A stretch of 63,156 nucleotides of DNA from a virus. Location of the stretch: the IMG/VR virus record IMGVR_UViG_3300032236_000575, positions 1 to 63,156 of that record; one strand, 5' to 3'. A program made the translations under genes and the position numbers. Numbering within the stretch: the first letter of the stretch is position 1; every line of letters begins with the position of its first letter. The notes under the pieces were generated by a model. That model searched no databases and was not told the origin of the DNA. It saw only the letters and a list, made by a program, of their open reading frames with translations. Below, in pieces: positions 8,100 to 18,400 of the stretch.

Positions 8100-10874
8100 C
8101 TACTGATCTACGCCGGACCATTGATTGACAGCCGGTGGTAGTGATTGCTGAAAGTTGAACAGGTTAAAGATCGTTGGGTTGTCCCAGCCGTAACCGGCTG
8201 TCAGGCCCAATCCCCAACCGCGATAGGAATATCCGACAAGCGAACCGGCGGACGATTCAGTGATTTCAGCGACGGGTTGGCTGTTGATCACCACCGTGTG
8301 AGTCCTCGCATTGGAACCCTTCAGCCCGCACAAGTAATTGATCCGCGTTCCAGAACCTGGAATGGGATTTAATCGAGCGGAGTACAGCAGTGTCTCAACG
8401 CCGCCGACGCAGTAGAAGATCTGCAGGGCATCGTTGTTCAGAACGTGTGACGTGATTCGAACTCGGCAGTAGTTCTGGCCGTCATCGGAAACCCTTGCAA
8501 GCAAGTGAACTTCACCGGCCCAACCAAGGAGAGGATCCTGGCCCTGGCTTGACAGAACGATGCTGACGTTTTGGTAGTCAGTGCCCGAATGCGCGTTGTT
8601 TCCAACCCATCTCAATAGGGATGTCTCTGCTGCGTTGTTGGCCGACAGTGTCCAGACCAGATTGTTTCCGTCTGTTGATGGGTATCCTCCGCCGCCGTGA
8701 AGGTAGGCGACTCTGGATACGACAGGAAGCTGCGCCCACGATCCGATGTATGCACCTTGATTGGGCCGGTTGAAGTCATCGAATGCTTGCGCTCCGCCAG
8801 ACTGTCCGGCGAGGATCTGCTGTATCGCTCTCGTGTTACCCAAGATCGCATCGTTCTGAGTCAAGAACGCGTGCTCCAGGTCTGCTTGTTGAAAGTTGTT
8901 GCCCAGGAACGCATTACCGAGAGTGTTGACGATGTTGTCGATCGTGGTTCCGATCGCCGGGACGATCTGTTGTGGAATCGTCGCGAAGAACCCGGCGGGG
9001 TTGGTGAACAGATCGGCAGGGCTGCCCTGCGTTCCGTTCAGCGAATAGCGAAGAGATTGCAGATCATCGTGAACCGTCTTCGTGCCATCGATCGCGTTCT
9101 GCGCGTTGGACACAACGATCCCGAGAGCATCGAACAATGCCTTGAACGCAGTACCAACAACCGGAAGACCCTCAAGGGTTGACACTAAACCGTCAACCAG
9201 ATTGCTCAAGTTCTGCTGAAAGCCAGCAAGGGCGGACTCAAGCCCATTGACCAACGATTGTGGGATCTGACCAGTCTTTGAAAGAGAAAGATCGTCCCAC
9301 CACACGCTTCCACCGTTAGCAATGGATGTCACGGTCAACCGAAGGCGGACAGACTTAACCCCAGTTGGAACCTGGAACGTTCCGCTTAGTTGTCTCCACC
9401 CGCCGTCCGAGGCGGAAGAGGGATCGCTCGCGAGGTCCGGCGTGAGAACGATGTTCGTTCCGTACTCATCGGAGTAACAGGTCAGTCCGACGTGAAATGC
9501 GCCGCTGCCGGTGATCCTTACGCCTGACCACATCAGCCATCCGTGCATCGCCAACTGCTGATTTGGTGTGACGGCGATGAGGTCTGACATCAGATCACGT
9601 TGCGCCGCTTTAGGATCCAAGCGTGCCGCTCCGCCACCATTGCCGGTGTGATCGTGAGTCTGGTCCCAGTTCCAGTATCCGCCGCCGGACAGAGAGTCCG
9701 CAGTGTCGAAGCTTCCGTTGACTAACAAGTTTGGTTGAACGTCACCGATGTGGCTTGCCGGGATCAGTCCGAGAAGGCTTGATGAAAGCTGGCCGTAGAT
9801 GTTCTGCGCCGGTATCAGCGAACCACTCGTCAACAGCCTCTCTGCCCACAACCCAAGAGTCTGAAGGTTACCGCCGCCCTGGCCCGTAAGAGCAAGCACG
9901 AAGTCACCGACGATCGGTATCCCATCGACCCAATGCTGCAGAGCAGTAATGAAATCCGAGATCGTCGGATTCGTAGGCAAGTTCAGATTGAACACCGATC
10001 CAAGATCGCTGACAAAAGACGAAAACGATGTCAGATCAATGCCAGTCAAATTGTGGATCTCATTGGCGATCGAAGAGAACAGTCCACTGACCCACGATTC
10101 GATACCGGCCATGAAGTGCGCGATAGTGAACTGAGTCGGATCGGAACCGAGATTGATACCGAATGCCCCGGCAAGATCGTCAAGGAAACCACCGAAGTGA
10201 GTTACGTCGATGCCAGTCAGGTTCTTGATCTGAAGGGCAACCATCGTGAAGATGTTCTGAACCCAGTTGTTCACTGCCGCGAAAAGCCCTGCGATGGTTG
10301 AGTTTTGAGGCGACAACGTGATGCCAAAGACGGCAGCTACCGTGCGGAGGAAGGCCGGGAAGTTGGTGAAGTCGATCTCGGTGAGAAGGAACAGTTCATG
10401 GACGATGTTGCTGAACAGTCCGCCAACCCAAGTGGTGATCCCGGTGACGAGGCTCTCGATGGTGACTGGTCCCGTTGGCGGAGTGATACCGAACGCCCCG
10501 AGGATCGACGTGATCAGATCACCGAACTTGTTCAGGTCGATGCCGGTGAGATCCTTGATGATCTTGACGACATCCTGAAAAGCCTTACCGGCCCAATCCT
10601 CTAAACCAATAAGGAAACCGTCGATCGTCTTCAAACCGTCTTCAAGAACGAAACCGAAAGCGGCAGCGATCCTTTCGAGGAACTGAATCCACTCGCGCAA
10701 GTCGATGCCAGTGAGTTCTTTAAACGCTTCGATGAAAGCGTCGATCCATGAAAACAGCAGCCGGTCAATGAGATCCGCTTTCTGCTGCGCGAGATCTCCA
10801 GGGTTAAGGTTCGTCCTCTTTTCAAGAGGGTTGTAGTCGATCTTTAGTGGATGAGGATCAAATGCTCTTGGCAT
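8100..10874 (-). CDS. Large minor tail protein with TGIDL repeats and carbohydrate-binding-like domain
   Basis: A 924-aa protein. The first 330 residues contain five amphipathic repeats carrying the signature LTGIDLxxF with AFGI nearby. Residues 385-540 form a CBM-like jelly roll (LLVNGSFDTADSLSGGGYWN ... VWWDDLSLS). Residues 700-910 form a concanavalin/LamG-like domain that starts DDFNRPNQGAYIGSW. This architecture is common in minor tail proteins of phages infecting Corynebacteriales. It probably sits at the tail tip and contacts cell-surface glycans. Ligands are not predictable from sequence. Confidence 0.85.
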   Translation of the reverse strand: MPRAFDPHPLKIDYNPLEKRTNLNPGDLAQQKADLIDRLLFSWIDAFIEAFKELTGIDLREWIQFLERIAAAFGFVLEDGLKTIDGFLIGLEDWAGKAFQDVVKIIKDLTGIDLNKFGDLITSILGAFGITPPTGPVTIESLVTGITTWVGGLFSNIVHELFLLTEIDFTNFPAFLRTVAAVFGITLSPQNSTIAGLFAAVNNWVQNIFTMVALQIKNLTGIDVTHFGGFLDDLAGAFGINLGSDPTQFTIAHFMAGIESWVSGLFSSIANEIHNLTGIDLTSFSSFVSDLGSVFNLNLPTNPTISDFITALQHWVDGIPIVGDFVLALTGQGGGNLQTLGLWAERLLTSGSLIPAQNIYGQLSSSLLGLIPASHIGDVQPNLLVNGSFDTADSLSGGGYWNWDQTHDHTGNGGGAARLDPKAAQRDLMSDLIAVTPNQQLAMHGWLMWSGVRITGSGAFHVGLTCYSDEYGTNIVLTPDLASDPSSASDGGWRQLSGTFQVPTGVKSVRLRLTVTSIANGGSVWWDDLSLSKTGQIPQSLVNGLESALAGFQQNLSNLVDGLVSTLEGLPVVGTAFKALFDALGIVVSNAQNAIDGTKTVHDDLQSLRYSLNGTQGSPADLFTNPAGFFATIPQQIVPAIGTTIDNIVNTLGNAFLGNNFQQADLEHAFLTQNDAILGNTRAIQQILAGQSGGAQAFDDFNRPNQGAYIGSWAQLPVVSRVAYLHGGGGYPSTDGNNLVWTLSANNAAETSLLRWVGNNAHSGTDYQNVSIVLSSQGQDPLLGWAGEVHLLARVSDDGQNYCRVRITSHVLNNDALQIFYCVGGVETLLYSARLNPIPGSGTRINYLCGLKGSNARTHTVVINSQPVAEITESSAGSLVGYSYRGWGLGLTAGYGWDNPTIFNLFNFQQSLPPAVNQWSGVDQ

Positions 10875-10883
10875 GCGCTACCC

Positions 10884-11972
10884 CTACGAGTAAGTCGAGA
10901 CAGGCACCACCAGAACAACAAGCTGGGCGTTAGTCGGATCGAAGCTGTACTCACCGATCGCACCATCGTTGTACAGCGAGATGTAAATGTTTCCAGCCGT
11001 GCCCGTGTGATGCGCCGCCACAACAGCTTTCGCATTGTCAGGAGTGATCGCATCAGCCTTGTTGGTTGGCGTTGAGAAGTGCGGCATGATGTTCGCGTAG
11101 TTTGAAATGTTGCCGAAGCCACGAGCGACACGAGGACCGCTCACGGGATCACCGATGGTGACTTCGCAACCAATCGTCAAAGGATCAGTAGTGAGGTCAA
11201 CACCTTGTGCGCGAATGTGACCCCACACCAACGGTTTCCACGCGAACGGTTGAGGTGGAACGGAGAACATGCCGATGTTCTGACGTGTACCGATACCGAG
11301 GTATCCGTTGAAGTTCGCTTCAGGAACGGAGTAGGCGCGGATCGACAACACGTCAAACGATCGAGGAACCCACTTGTTCTGCGATGTAGACCAGCAGATC
11401 GCTTGGCCGTCTTGCGGCGCGGTGGTGTTGTTGTAGTCCGGCGCGGAGCGGATAGCAGCAGCAGTGCCACGAGGACCGCGAATGGACTCGGCATCAAACT
11501 TGATCAACACACCAGGGTTGAGGTCGGTGCCCGACTGCACAACCTCGACAGGGGAAGTCATGCTGTTGTCGGTGACGAGTTGCGTTGAGAAGTGAAGGCG
11601 CGGAACTGGGCCGGGAGGACCGACAGTGCCCATCTGCTTCTGATACCACGTTGTGCCGGACCACATGTAAACCGTGTTGCCGATCCAATAAGCCTTGCCG
11701 ATGTCGGCACTGGTGTTAGTCAGGTTCGTCGGCAGTTGATTCGGATCGGTAAAGTTCGCATCGTATTGCATGCGGACGATCGGTGACGGTTCACCGGGCA
11801 CACCCTGCGGCCCGACGAGCGCATCGAATGTGACGGTGCCGTCAGTGCCGGAAAGTTCGAAGCTTCCTTCGATCGCGGGAGGTGTCGAGCCGTCGCCAAC
11901 AACACCCCAAAAGTGCAGATTGGCGAGCATCGAACCCAGGTAAACCTCATCACCTGTATTCGGTTGTGTCAC
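10884..11972 (-). CDS. Minor tail protein with short collagen-like stretches
   Basis: A 362-aa protein. I place the start at GTG 11972, where it overlaps the upstream stop as GTGA and has AAAGGAG seven bases before it. Short Gly-Pro-x runs (VGPQGVPGEP near residue 60, VGPPGPVP near 120, RGPRGT near 170) alternate with globular segments. The SYSVPEANFNGYLGIG region onward is beta-rich. Such Gly-x-y spacers are common in phage fibres. It lies in the tail gene run. Confidence 0.75.
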   Translation of the reverse strand: MTQPNTGDEVYLGSMLANLHFWGVVGDGSTPPAIEGSFELSGTDGTVTFDALVGPQGVPGEPSPIVRMQYDANFTDPNQLPTNLTNTSADIGKAYWIGNTVYMWSGTTWYQKQMGTVGPPGPVPRLHFSTQLVTDNSMTSPVEVVQSGTDLNPGVLIKFDAESIRGPRGTAAAIRSAPDYNNTTAPQDGQAICWSTSQNKWVPRSFDVLSIRAYSVPEANFNGYLGIGTRQNIGMFSVPPQPFAWKPLVWGHIRAQGVDLTTDPLTIGCEVTIGDPVSGPRVARGFGNISNYANIMPHFSTPTNKADAITPDNAKAVVAAHHTGTAGNIYISLYNDGAIGEYSFDPTNAQLVVLVVPVSTYS

Positions 11973-12466
11973 TTCACATCTCCTTTGCGGCCACTCCACT
12001 CGTAGCCATCGTTAGGGTCCGGCGCGTCAGCGACATTCAACGTCGTAGACACATGCCACCCAGGATTGTCGGGAAGATCCGGCGTTTCCGGCGCACCCAA
12101 CCGCCGCAAAGCTTCTGCTCTCAAATGCGGTGGCAGGCTGTCAATTTCAGCGATCGTCATACTGTGCAAGTTCGCGAGAGGATCGTCAGGCTCATCGACA
12201 TCAACCCACTCAATCGCACCCTCTTGAACACCCTTCGCCACAATCGGACGGGGTTTGATCTGACGCTTCGATGGGTCAATGCGCCAACCACATCGCGCAA
12301 GATGGTAGGCGATCAGCGGAGAGAAGTAGATGAGGTCAACGATGCTGCCGTCTTTCGACACAGGGTAACGAAGATCCGACATCAAAGTCAGTGTGGCAGT
12401 GTCAAACTCGCGAGCCGATTCACCTTCTTCCTCGAAACGGCGGCGCATATCATCAACGATTCCCAA
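11969..12466 (-). CDS. Conserved phage protein of the minor tail operon (DUF2744-like position)
   Basis: A 165-aa protein from TTG 12466 preceded by GAAGGA. It is mixed alpha/beta: MRRRFEEEGESAREFDTATL at the N terminus, a hydrophobic YFSPLIAYHLARCGW, an acidic middle, and DSLPPHLRAEALRRLG. Actinobacteriophages often carry a DUF2744-type protein at this position, but I cannot confirm membership without a profile search. It overlaps the next tail gene by four bases. Confidence 0.6.
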   Translation of the reverse strand: MGIVDDMRRRFEEEGESAREFDTATLTLMSDLRYPVSKDGSIVDLIYFSPLIAYHLARCGWRIDPSKRQIKPRPIVAKGVQEGAIEWVDVDEPDDPLANLHSMTIAEIDSLPPHLRAEALRRLGAPETPDLPDNPGWHVSTTLNVADAPDPNDGYEWSGRKGDVK

Positions 12467-12494
12467 TGTGGGGCATCCTTCAGTGGTGGTGGGG

Positions 12495-14315
12495 TTAGAA
12501 CAAACTCGATGAACCGGCGAACATGCCGAACAGATTCCAGATCCCATTGATCGCCTTCAAGGCCGACAGCACAGGATCCTTCATGCTCTGATCAGTTCCA
12601 ATCGAGATCTCGTACTTCACGGGACTGTTGACATCCCATTGGTACTTCACGCCAGCGACTTGATCGGTGTAGATGACGTTCGCCATCTCAAACCCGACAC
12701 GATCGCCAAGTGTGTAATCGTAGTTGTAGATCCACGGTGCAGCGTTACGCACCGTCGTTTTGTAGCTGGTGTACGCACGCGTTTTCCATTGCGCCGCACG
12801 AAGACTCAGCACACCGCTGATCGTGTACGCAGTCCCTCCGCCGCTGCCGCCCTGTTCAAATTGCTCAAGGTATCCGAAGTCACCGGACGAGATCATGCGG
12901 CGAGGATCGGAGAACCTTTGGTATGCGAAGAACACGTCTGAAAGCTGATCGGTGTACAGGGCATCGAGGCCGGGAGTGCCGGGTACCTGGCCGCTGCCGC
13001 TGTTGCCTTGGAAGAAGTAGAACAAGCTCGACAGTTCCGACAATCCGTACTGCACACCGAAGCGTATAGCGTCATTCAGCCAACCTGGCGAATGTCCGCC
13101 CACAACAACGGTTTTCGCGGTCGCACCGTGAACTGCTCGTTCCGATTCACCGATACCGGAAAGGTCGCCGTCGCGGAAGATGACGTGTGGCTTTTCTGGT
13201 GCTGCTGCGAACCATCGTCTGATGAGTGGGTCTGTTTGGCCGTCGCCGTTGAGATCGTACTCGGGTATCAGCGTGTCAGTAATTAGGTCATCTGCCGTGG
13301 ACGAGATCAGCGAGAGCGGCCCGTCCGCCAGCGATCCAGTCCAACCGTGAACACCCGACTTATCCTCAACCGCAAGGATAATGCAATTACGCTTCGGCAT
13401 GAACATGTCATGCGTAACTTCACCGGCATACTTACCAAGAGCACCGGGCAACAACGTGCCGATGTCGGCAAGCTCAGGATGAGGCGACTCGGTGTCCTCC
13501 CCCGCGATGAACGTATAAGCACGAACGATGCAACCGGCATCCTCAAGAATGCCCTGCGTTGTGGTGTGCATGTCAGACCACCGAGAAGCAAACACCTCTG
13601 TCCGACTTTGATCCACAAAAGGATTAATCCACTGGAACTGAATAGGCCATGCCATCGGATTAATCATCGAGGCCGAGGTGCCCAACCATGCGCCGGGATT
13701 AAAGATGTTGTCCGGTATCGCAAGAACAGGTTCGAACTGCCGCGCCAAGTTCACAATGCCGGAAACAGTGATCGCGGTGCGACAGTTCGCAGGCAGCACC
13801 CACATCTTGGGGAGCTGCAGTTCAGCACCGAAGATCGGATTCGATTGCGCGATAACATGTTTCAAATGCTCGCGGTTATGAATGCACTGCAACTCAATCG
13901 TGTGCAAACCCTCGCTCGATCGCTTCGCATTAACCGTGACAACCTTGCCGCCCCAACGTGTACGCCACGATCGTTGCGTCGGAATCGGATCGATCGTGAT
14001 GTGCAGATCCTGCTCTGCACGCCGGTCATACATGATGAAGTCAGACAGCCAATTGTCCTTGCGGATGACCACGCTTGCGGATCCGCTGTCGGCCATCAGT
14101 TCCTCGCACGAAACGGAAACCTCGTTGCCGATCGTCCCGATGTACTTGTGGTTCTCATCCCACAAACGAATCAGTGGACGCTGGTGCGCGGAGTCGAGAA
14201 GGTTCTTGCGTTTAGCGTTGAGGTATCGGTATGCCGACACTGGGCTGGCCGCAACATCCGGCGAGCTTGCCCTGACGATGTCAGTGGGGTTGAAGCCCGA
14301 CGTTGATGCGCTCAC
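12495..14315 (-). CDS. Minor tail / baseplate hub protein, Siphovirus Gp37-like
   Basis: A 606-aa protein. It has the layout of the ReqiPepy6 Gp37-like family that follows Dit in actinobacteriophages: an N-terminal beta domain (RLWDENHKYIGTIGNEVSVS), SASVVIRKDNWLSDFIMYD, VVTVNAKRSSEGLHTIELQC, a long insertion, and a C-terminal VVVGGHSPGWLNDAI...TISGVLSLRAAQWKTRAY...YDYTLGDRVGFEM segment resembling gp27-type hub domains. It probably forms the tail-tip hub. Overlap with the upstream Dit-like gene by four bases supports coupling. Confidence 0.8.
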   Translation of the reverse strand: MSASTSGFNPTDIVRASSPDVAASPVSAYRYLNAKRKNLLDSAHQRPLIRLWDENHKYIGTIGNEVSVSCEELMADSGSASVVIRKDNWLSDFIMYDRRAEQDLHITIDPIPTQRSWRTRWGGKVVTVNAKRSSEGLHTIELQCIHNREHLKHVIAQSNPIFGAELQLPKMWVLPANCRTAITVSGIVNLARQFEPVLAIPDNIFNPGAWLGTSASMINPMAWPIQFQWINPFVDQSRTEVFASRWSDMHTTTQGILEDAGCIVRAYTFIAGEDTESPHPELADIGTLLPGALGKYAGEVTHDMFMPKRNCIILAVEDKSGVHGWTGSLADGPLSLISSTADDLITDTLIPEYDLNGDGQTDPLIRRWFAAAPEKPHVIFRDGDLSGIGESERAVHGATAKTVVVGGHSPGWLNDAIRFGVQYGLSELSSLFYFFQGNSGSGQVPGTPGLDALYTDQLSDVFFAYQRFSDPRRMISSGDFGYLEQFEQGGSGGGTAYTISGVLSLRAAQWKTRAYTSYKTTVRNAAPWIYNYDYTLGDRVGFEMANVIYTDQVAGVKYQWDVNSPVKYEISIGTDQSMKDPVLSALKAINGIWNLFGMFAGSSSLF

Positions 14316-15424
14316 CCGTAAGCCTTTTCGAAACGCTGGCCGACAAGCATCGCCACCGTGCCGGTCGGATCACTATGGAACACTTTGATATTCGCAAGCG
14401 AACGAGGGGGGATCGGAGTGGTGAACCGTCCATAGAACCGCTTGTTAATTGGTTGAGTCGAGTTGACCACGTCACCCAACAAAACCTGCAGCAGTTCACT
14501 GTTACGAAGGATGCGATACAGCAGAGGGTCAACGGGATCCGTTGAGCACGTTAAGGTTCGCGCCATCGGATCTGTATCGACAAGAACGGTGCCGTCCTGG
14601 TCTGTGGTCACCGGCAGAGGGATCATCGCGCCGCCGTTGCCGTCTTGTATCCATGCGCGGCCCGGTGAGGACACGAGGAACTTAGGCCACTCTGCGACAT
14701 CGCCGTGGTTCCATGCCTTCAGCACGCCGGACCCGATGTCATGGCCGGGAACCAATGTTCCGCCCTGGCCTGTCAAGATCTCCGAGAACGTATTCTCGGC
14801 AGCGGCAACAAGCTGCTCCACCGTGTACCAGTTCATCGACGTAGATGCACTGTTAACCCACTTGCTTGCCTTCGTCGCCTTCAGCCAATACGGCTGCAGC
14901 GCAACAACAACCATGTCCCACTGCATGAACCCATCATCAAACGCGACAGGATCAAGAACGAACGGAGTCTTCGGATCTTCAGACAAACGGACACGCAACC
15001 AACGCCACCCGTGGCTACGCGTGTAACAGCCAAGCCATGAGTCCTCTTTGAAGCTCCACGCACGCCACCATCGTTCCTCGATGCGACGGTAGCTCCACAG
15101 CGTGTCAGTCCCGGTGGTGTGGACGTTAACCTGCACACCGATGTTGATGGTGCGTTTCTTCACGTCTGTGCGCTCATACGTTGCGCCGATCTGATACGGC
15201 CCTTCAGACACAAGAGTGTTGAAGGGTAGGTGCATCAGACCAGTGACGTGCTGCGCGAGGGTCACACCCTCTTTTCCGGCGTAATTGCCGGTGAGGTTCC
15301 AGTAGCTGCCGTCAACCCCGATGAGGACGATCTTCGTTTCGGTGTTTTGCCATCTGCGTGGAAGACCGGCGAAAAGCGTTGTGGGAGGTTCTAATCCAGG
15401 CGGAAGACCAGTAGGCAATGTCAT
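14312..15424 (-). CDS. Distal tail (Dit)-like minor tail protein
   Basis: A 370-aa protein immediately after the tape measure. The N-terminal half (IVLIGVDGSYWNLTG, EGPYQIGATYERTDVKKRTI, then ERWWRAWSFKEDSWLG) resembles the Dit hexamer-ring fold. It continues with FLVSSPGRAWIQDGNGGAMI and ends VFHSDPTGTVAMLVGQRFEKAYG. Dit links the tail tube to the tip hub. The family call rests on position and these motifs. Confidence 0.8.
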   Translation of the reverse strand: MTLPTGLPPGLEPPTTLFAGLPRRWQNTETKIVLIGVDGSYWNLTGNYAGKEGVTLAQHVTGLMHLPFNTLVSEGPYQIGATYERTDVKKRTINIGVQVNVHTTGTDTLWSYRRIEERWWRAWSFKEDSWLGCYTRSHGWRWLRVRLSEDPKTPFVLDPVAFDDGFMQWDMVVVALQPYWLKATKASKWVNSASTSMNWYTVEQLVAAAENTFSEILTGQGGTLVPGHDIGSGVLKAWNHGDVAEWPKFLVSSPGRAWIQDGNGGAMIPLPVTTDQDGTVLVDTDPMARTLTCSTDPVDPLLYRILRNSELLQVLLGDVVNSTQPINKRFYGRFTTPIPPRSLANIKVFHSDPTGTVAMLVGQRFEKAYG

Positions 15425-18400
15425 GGACGCGCCACCGGCAATACCTGAGTCTGCGGCACAGCCCTAATCGCATTTGTCTGCGCCGTCTGAGCCTGCTGAG
15501 CCTGCTGCACAGGATCAGCACCCTGAATCACTGCACCGTTGTATTGAGGACCGATGTTGTACACAGAACCTCCGCCGGGTGGGGTTGCAAGATCAGCAGG
15601 ACCAGGAAGAGGACCAGACGGGGCACCGAAAGGACCAGGCATACCGAGACTGGCCGAACCAACAACAGCACTCGGATCCATTTGCTGCTGTTGCGCTTTC
15701 ATCCTTCCGCCTAACTGCTCAGGGATGATGCTCATCAAAGCGGAGCCGCCGCCCTTGCCCGACAGAACGTCGGCAGCACCAGCGAACAACGCTTTCGACA
15801 TCGGGTCAGGCATCATGCCCGAGATGAAGCCGAGGATCCCTGCGGCACCCTTCACGATCGGATTATCAAGAGGGTTTTCGAATCCCGGCGGGAGGAACTC
15901 TTCAGTCACTCCCTTTTGGAAGATTGATGACATCTGGCCGAGATCGGGAATTGCAAATGGGTTGCGGCCCTTGCCATTTCCAGCACCACCGACACCCCTG
16001 CCGTCCATCCCGTACTGAGACTTGTCCTGCCGGTACTGATCCTGATTCAACTTATCGTTCCAGGCATCGTTTGAGTTCTGCAAACGAATCCTATTGCCTT
16101 CCATCTGATACTGAAGATCACCGATCTGAGCCTGCTGATCATCAACAACTTGCTGCTGCGCCTTCAAGTTAGCCTGCGCGTCTTTATCATTCGGATGCTG
16201 ATTCACAATCGCTGCGAGCTTGTCACGAAGAGCCGCTTCTTGTTTCAGCTTTTCATTTAACTGATCAAGATGATGATTCATCTGATCGTATTCTCGGTTG
16301 ATGCCGCGCAACTCGTACTCGTGCTGATTGACTTCTGAAGGCTTCGGACCCCAACCCGTGTAATTGGGAGCAGCATAGGGATTGACTGCGCCCGTGTAAG
16401 GGTTGACCATCGCTGTCGGCAAGTTCGCAAGATCGGGGTTGTTTACCAGATCGGGATTGACCTTTGGCTTTTTGCCCGAACTGGTTTGTGGCATAAGGGG
16501 ATTCGGCATTGCACCAGCCGGGGTAACGGGCGGGGCAGGATTCGGATCGCCGTTCTCGTCATAAGTCGCGCCAGGGTTGCTTGGCAGAACAGGACCGGGC
16601 TGCAAGTCGGCAGGAGTCAACGGCCTGCTGTAATCAGACAGGGCGACTCCACCTGCAGACGTGTTAAGCACTCCCCCGCTGCCGGGATTAAGGCCACCAC
16701 TGCCAAACAATCCGCCACCAAGCTTGCCGTCGGGAGACACCGTGAAAGCGTTTGCTCCGCTTCCGATCATCATGTTTCCCTGGCCGTCGAAACTTATCGG
16801 CACACCCTGTAATGCAAGATGAACGTGACCGCCATTGGAAGGATCCGGCCCGTGCTGCGCCATAAGATCGGAGCCGAAGATATCGAATCCATTACCCATT
16901 TGGCCGTTTTTGATATTCCTTGCGGTGCTGCCAAGGGAATCATTGTGAATAAGTTCAAGGGTCGATGCAACGTTAGCGGGATTGCTTGTCCACCATTGCA
17001 CGAACTTTGCCATGTCGGCAGTAGGGCCGGATATGTCCACTGCGCGGTTCATGCTATGCCAAGCTTTATCAAGAGGATGGCCGACATCACCGGGTTCAAC
17101 ACCTTTACCCGTTGCGCCTTCGCGGTCGGCAGTGATGGAAAGCTTTGTCGCAGTGCTGGAATCAAACACGTTGACCATGTTTTTCATCCAGTCAACGATG
17201 TTGTAGTTCGATCCAGTACCAGGAACAACCGGAGCATTAATGTCAGTCCTACCGGGACCAAGCTCAACGCCCGAACCGGAAGCATACGAACCGGCACCAA
17301 GTCCCATGTTTCCAAAAGCAAACGATCCCGCACCCAAACCAATGGAGGCGGTCAGGTTGTCGAGGGCGGACTTATCGACATCAAGCTTCGCCGGAATGAC
17401 AAGACCATTGCCGTCGCCAATCTGTTTCGGCAAGCTCTCGATTTGATTCTTCGCCGGATCAGTATCTGCGCTAGTTTTGACTTTGTCTTCTTCAGCAGTT
17501 CTCTTGAAGTGTTCGAAAGCTGCTTCGGCACTTTGGAATACGCTTTTGCCGTCATCCCAAGGCGATGCTCCGGTTTTACTTGCATCGGGTGCGATTTGGA
17601 CCTGGCCGTTGCCGAGATCCTTGACAGTGAACCCTCTGTCCTGAAGTTGGCCTTTCTGCGTGTCATCGATGTTTGATGCCTCGATTGACATGCCGTCAGA
17701 AGCCACATGAGCTTTCGACCAGTTCTCTTCGAAGATGCCGGACAACTCGGCAAGGTACTTCATGTTGTCGAAGCCGCCGTCGAGCTTGCCCTTCAGCTTG
17801 TCTACGTTGTCTGCGCCTCTACCGATGCTGTCGCTGAAGTTACTGAAGCTGTTACCGGCATCAGTAAGTCCCTTCAACACGCTGTCGGGAAGGAAGTCAA
17901 AAATGCCTTCGCCCTTGCCGATGTCCTTGAGGATCTCACCGACTTTCCCTGCAGCAGACTGCAAAGCATGCATGACACCCTCAACCATGCCAAACGCTTT
18001 GTCTGCCACTGTCTCAAAGAAACCAACGATCTCTGGCTGATGAGCATGCAACCACGTTGCAAAGTCGGCCAACTTGTCATTGAGAGACTTGACCGCTCCA
18101 CCGGCCTGCCCAAAGAACGGCTCCATCACCGCTTGCGCGATCGAGCCGACGTTCTGACCAATCAGATGAAGTTGACCACCAAGGGTGTCGCCCATGCGCT
18201 CCGCCGCGCCCTGAGCGTGGTTCTGCATCGTTTCGAAATACATTTGAAACGTCACGTCGCCCTTGGATATCAACTCATCCACATCGGACTGACTGATACC
18301 CAGGTCTTCACGCAACCACTGGGAGAACGGAACATTGTTCTCCGCCAACTGAATCAGATCGCGAACAGTCGCCTTGTCACGAGTCGCGGCCTTCGTCATC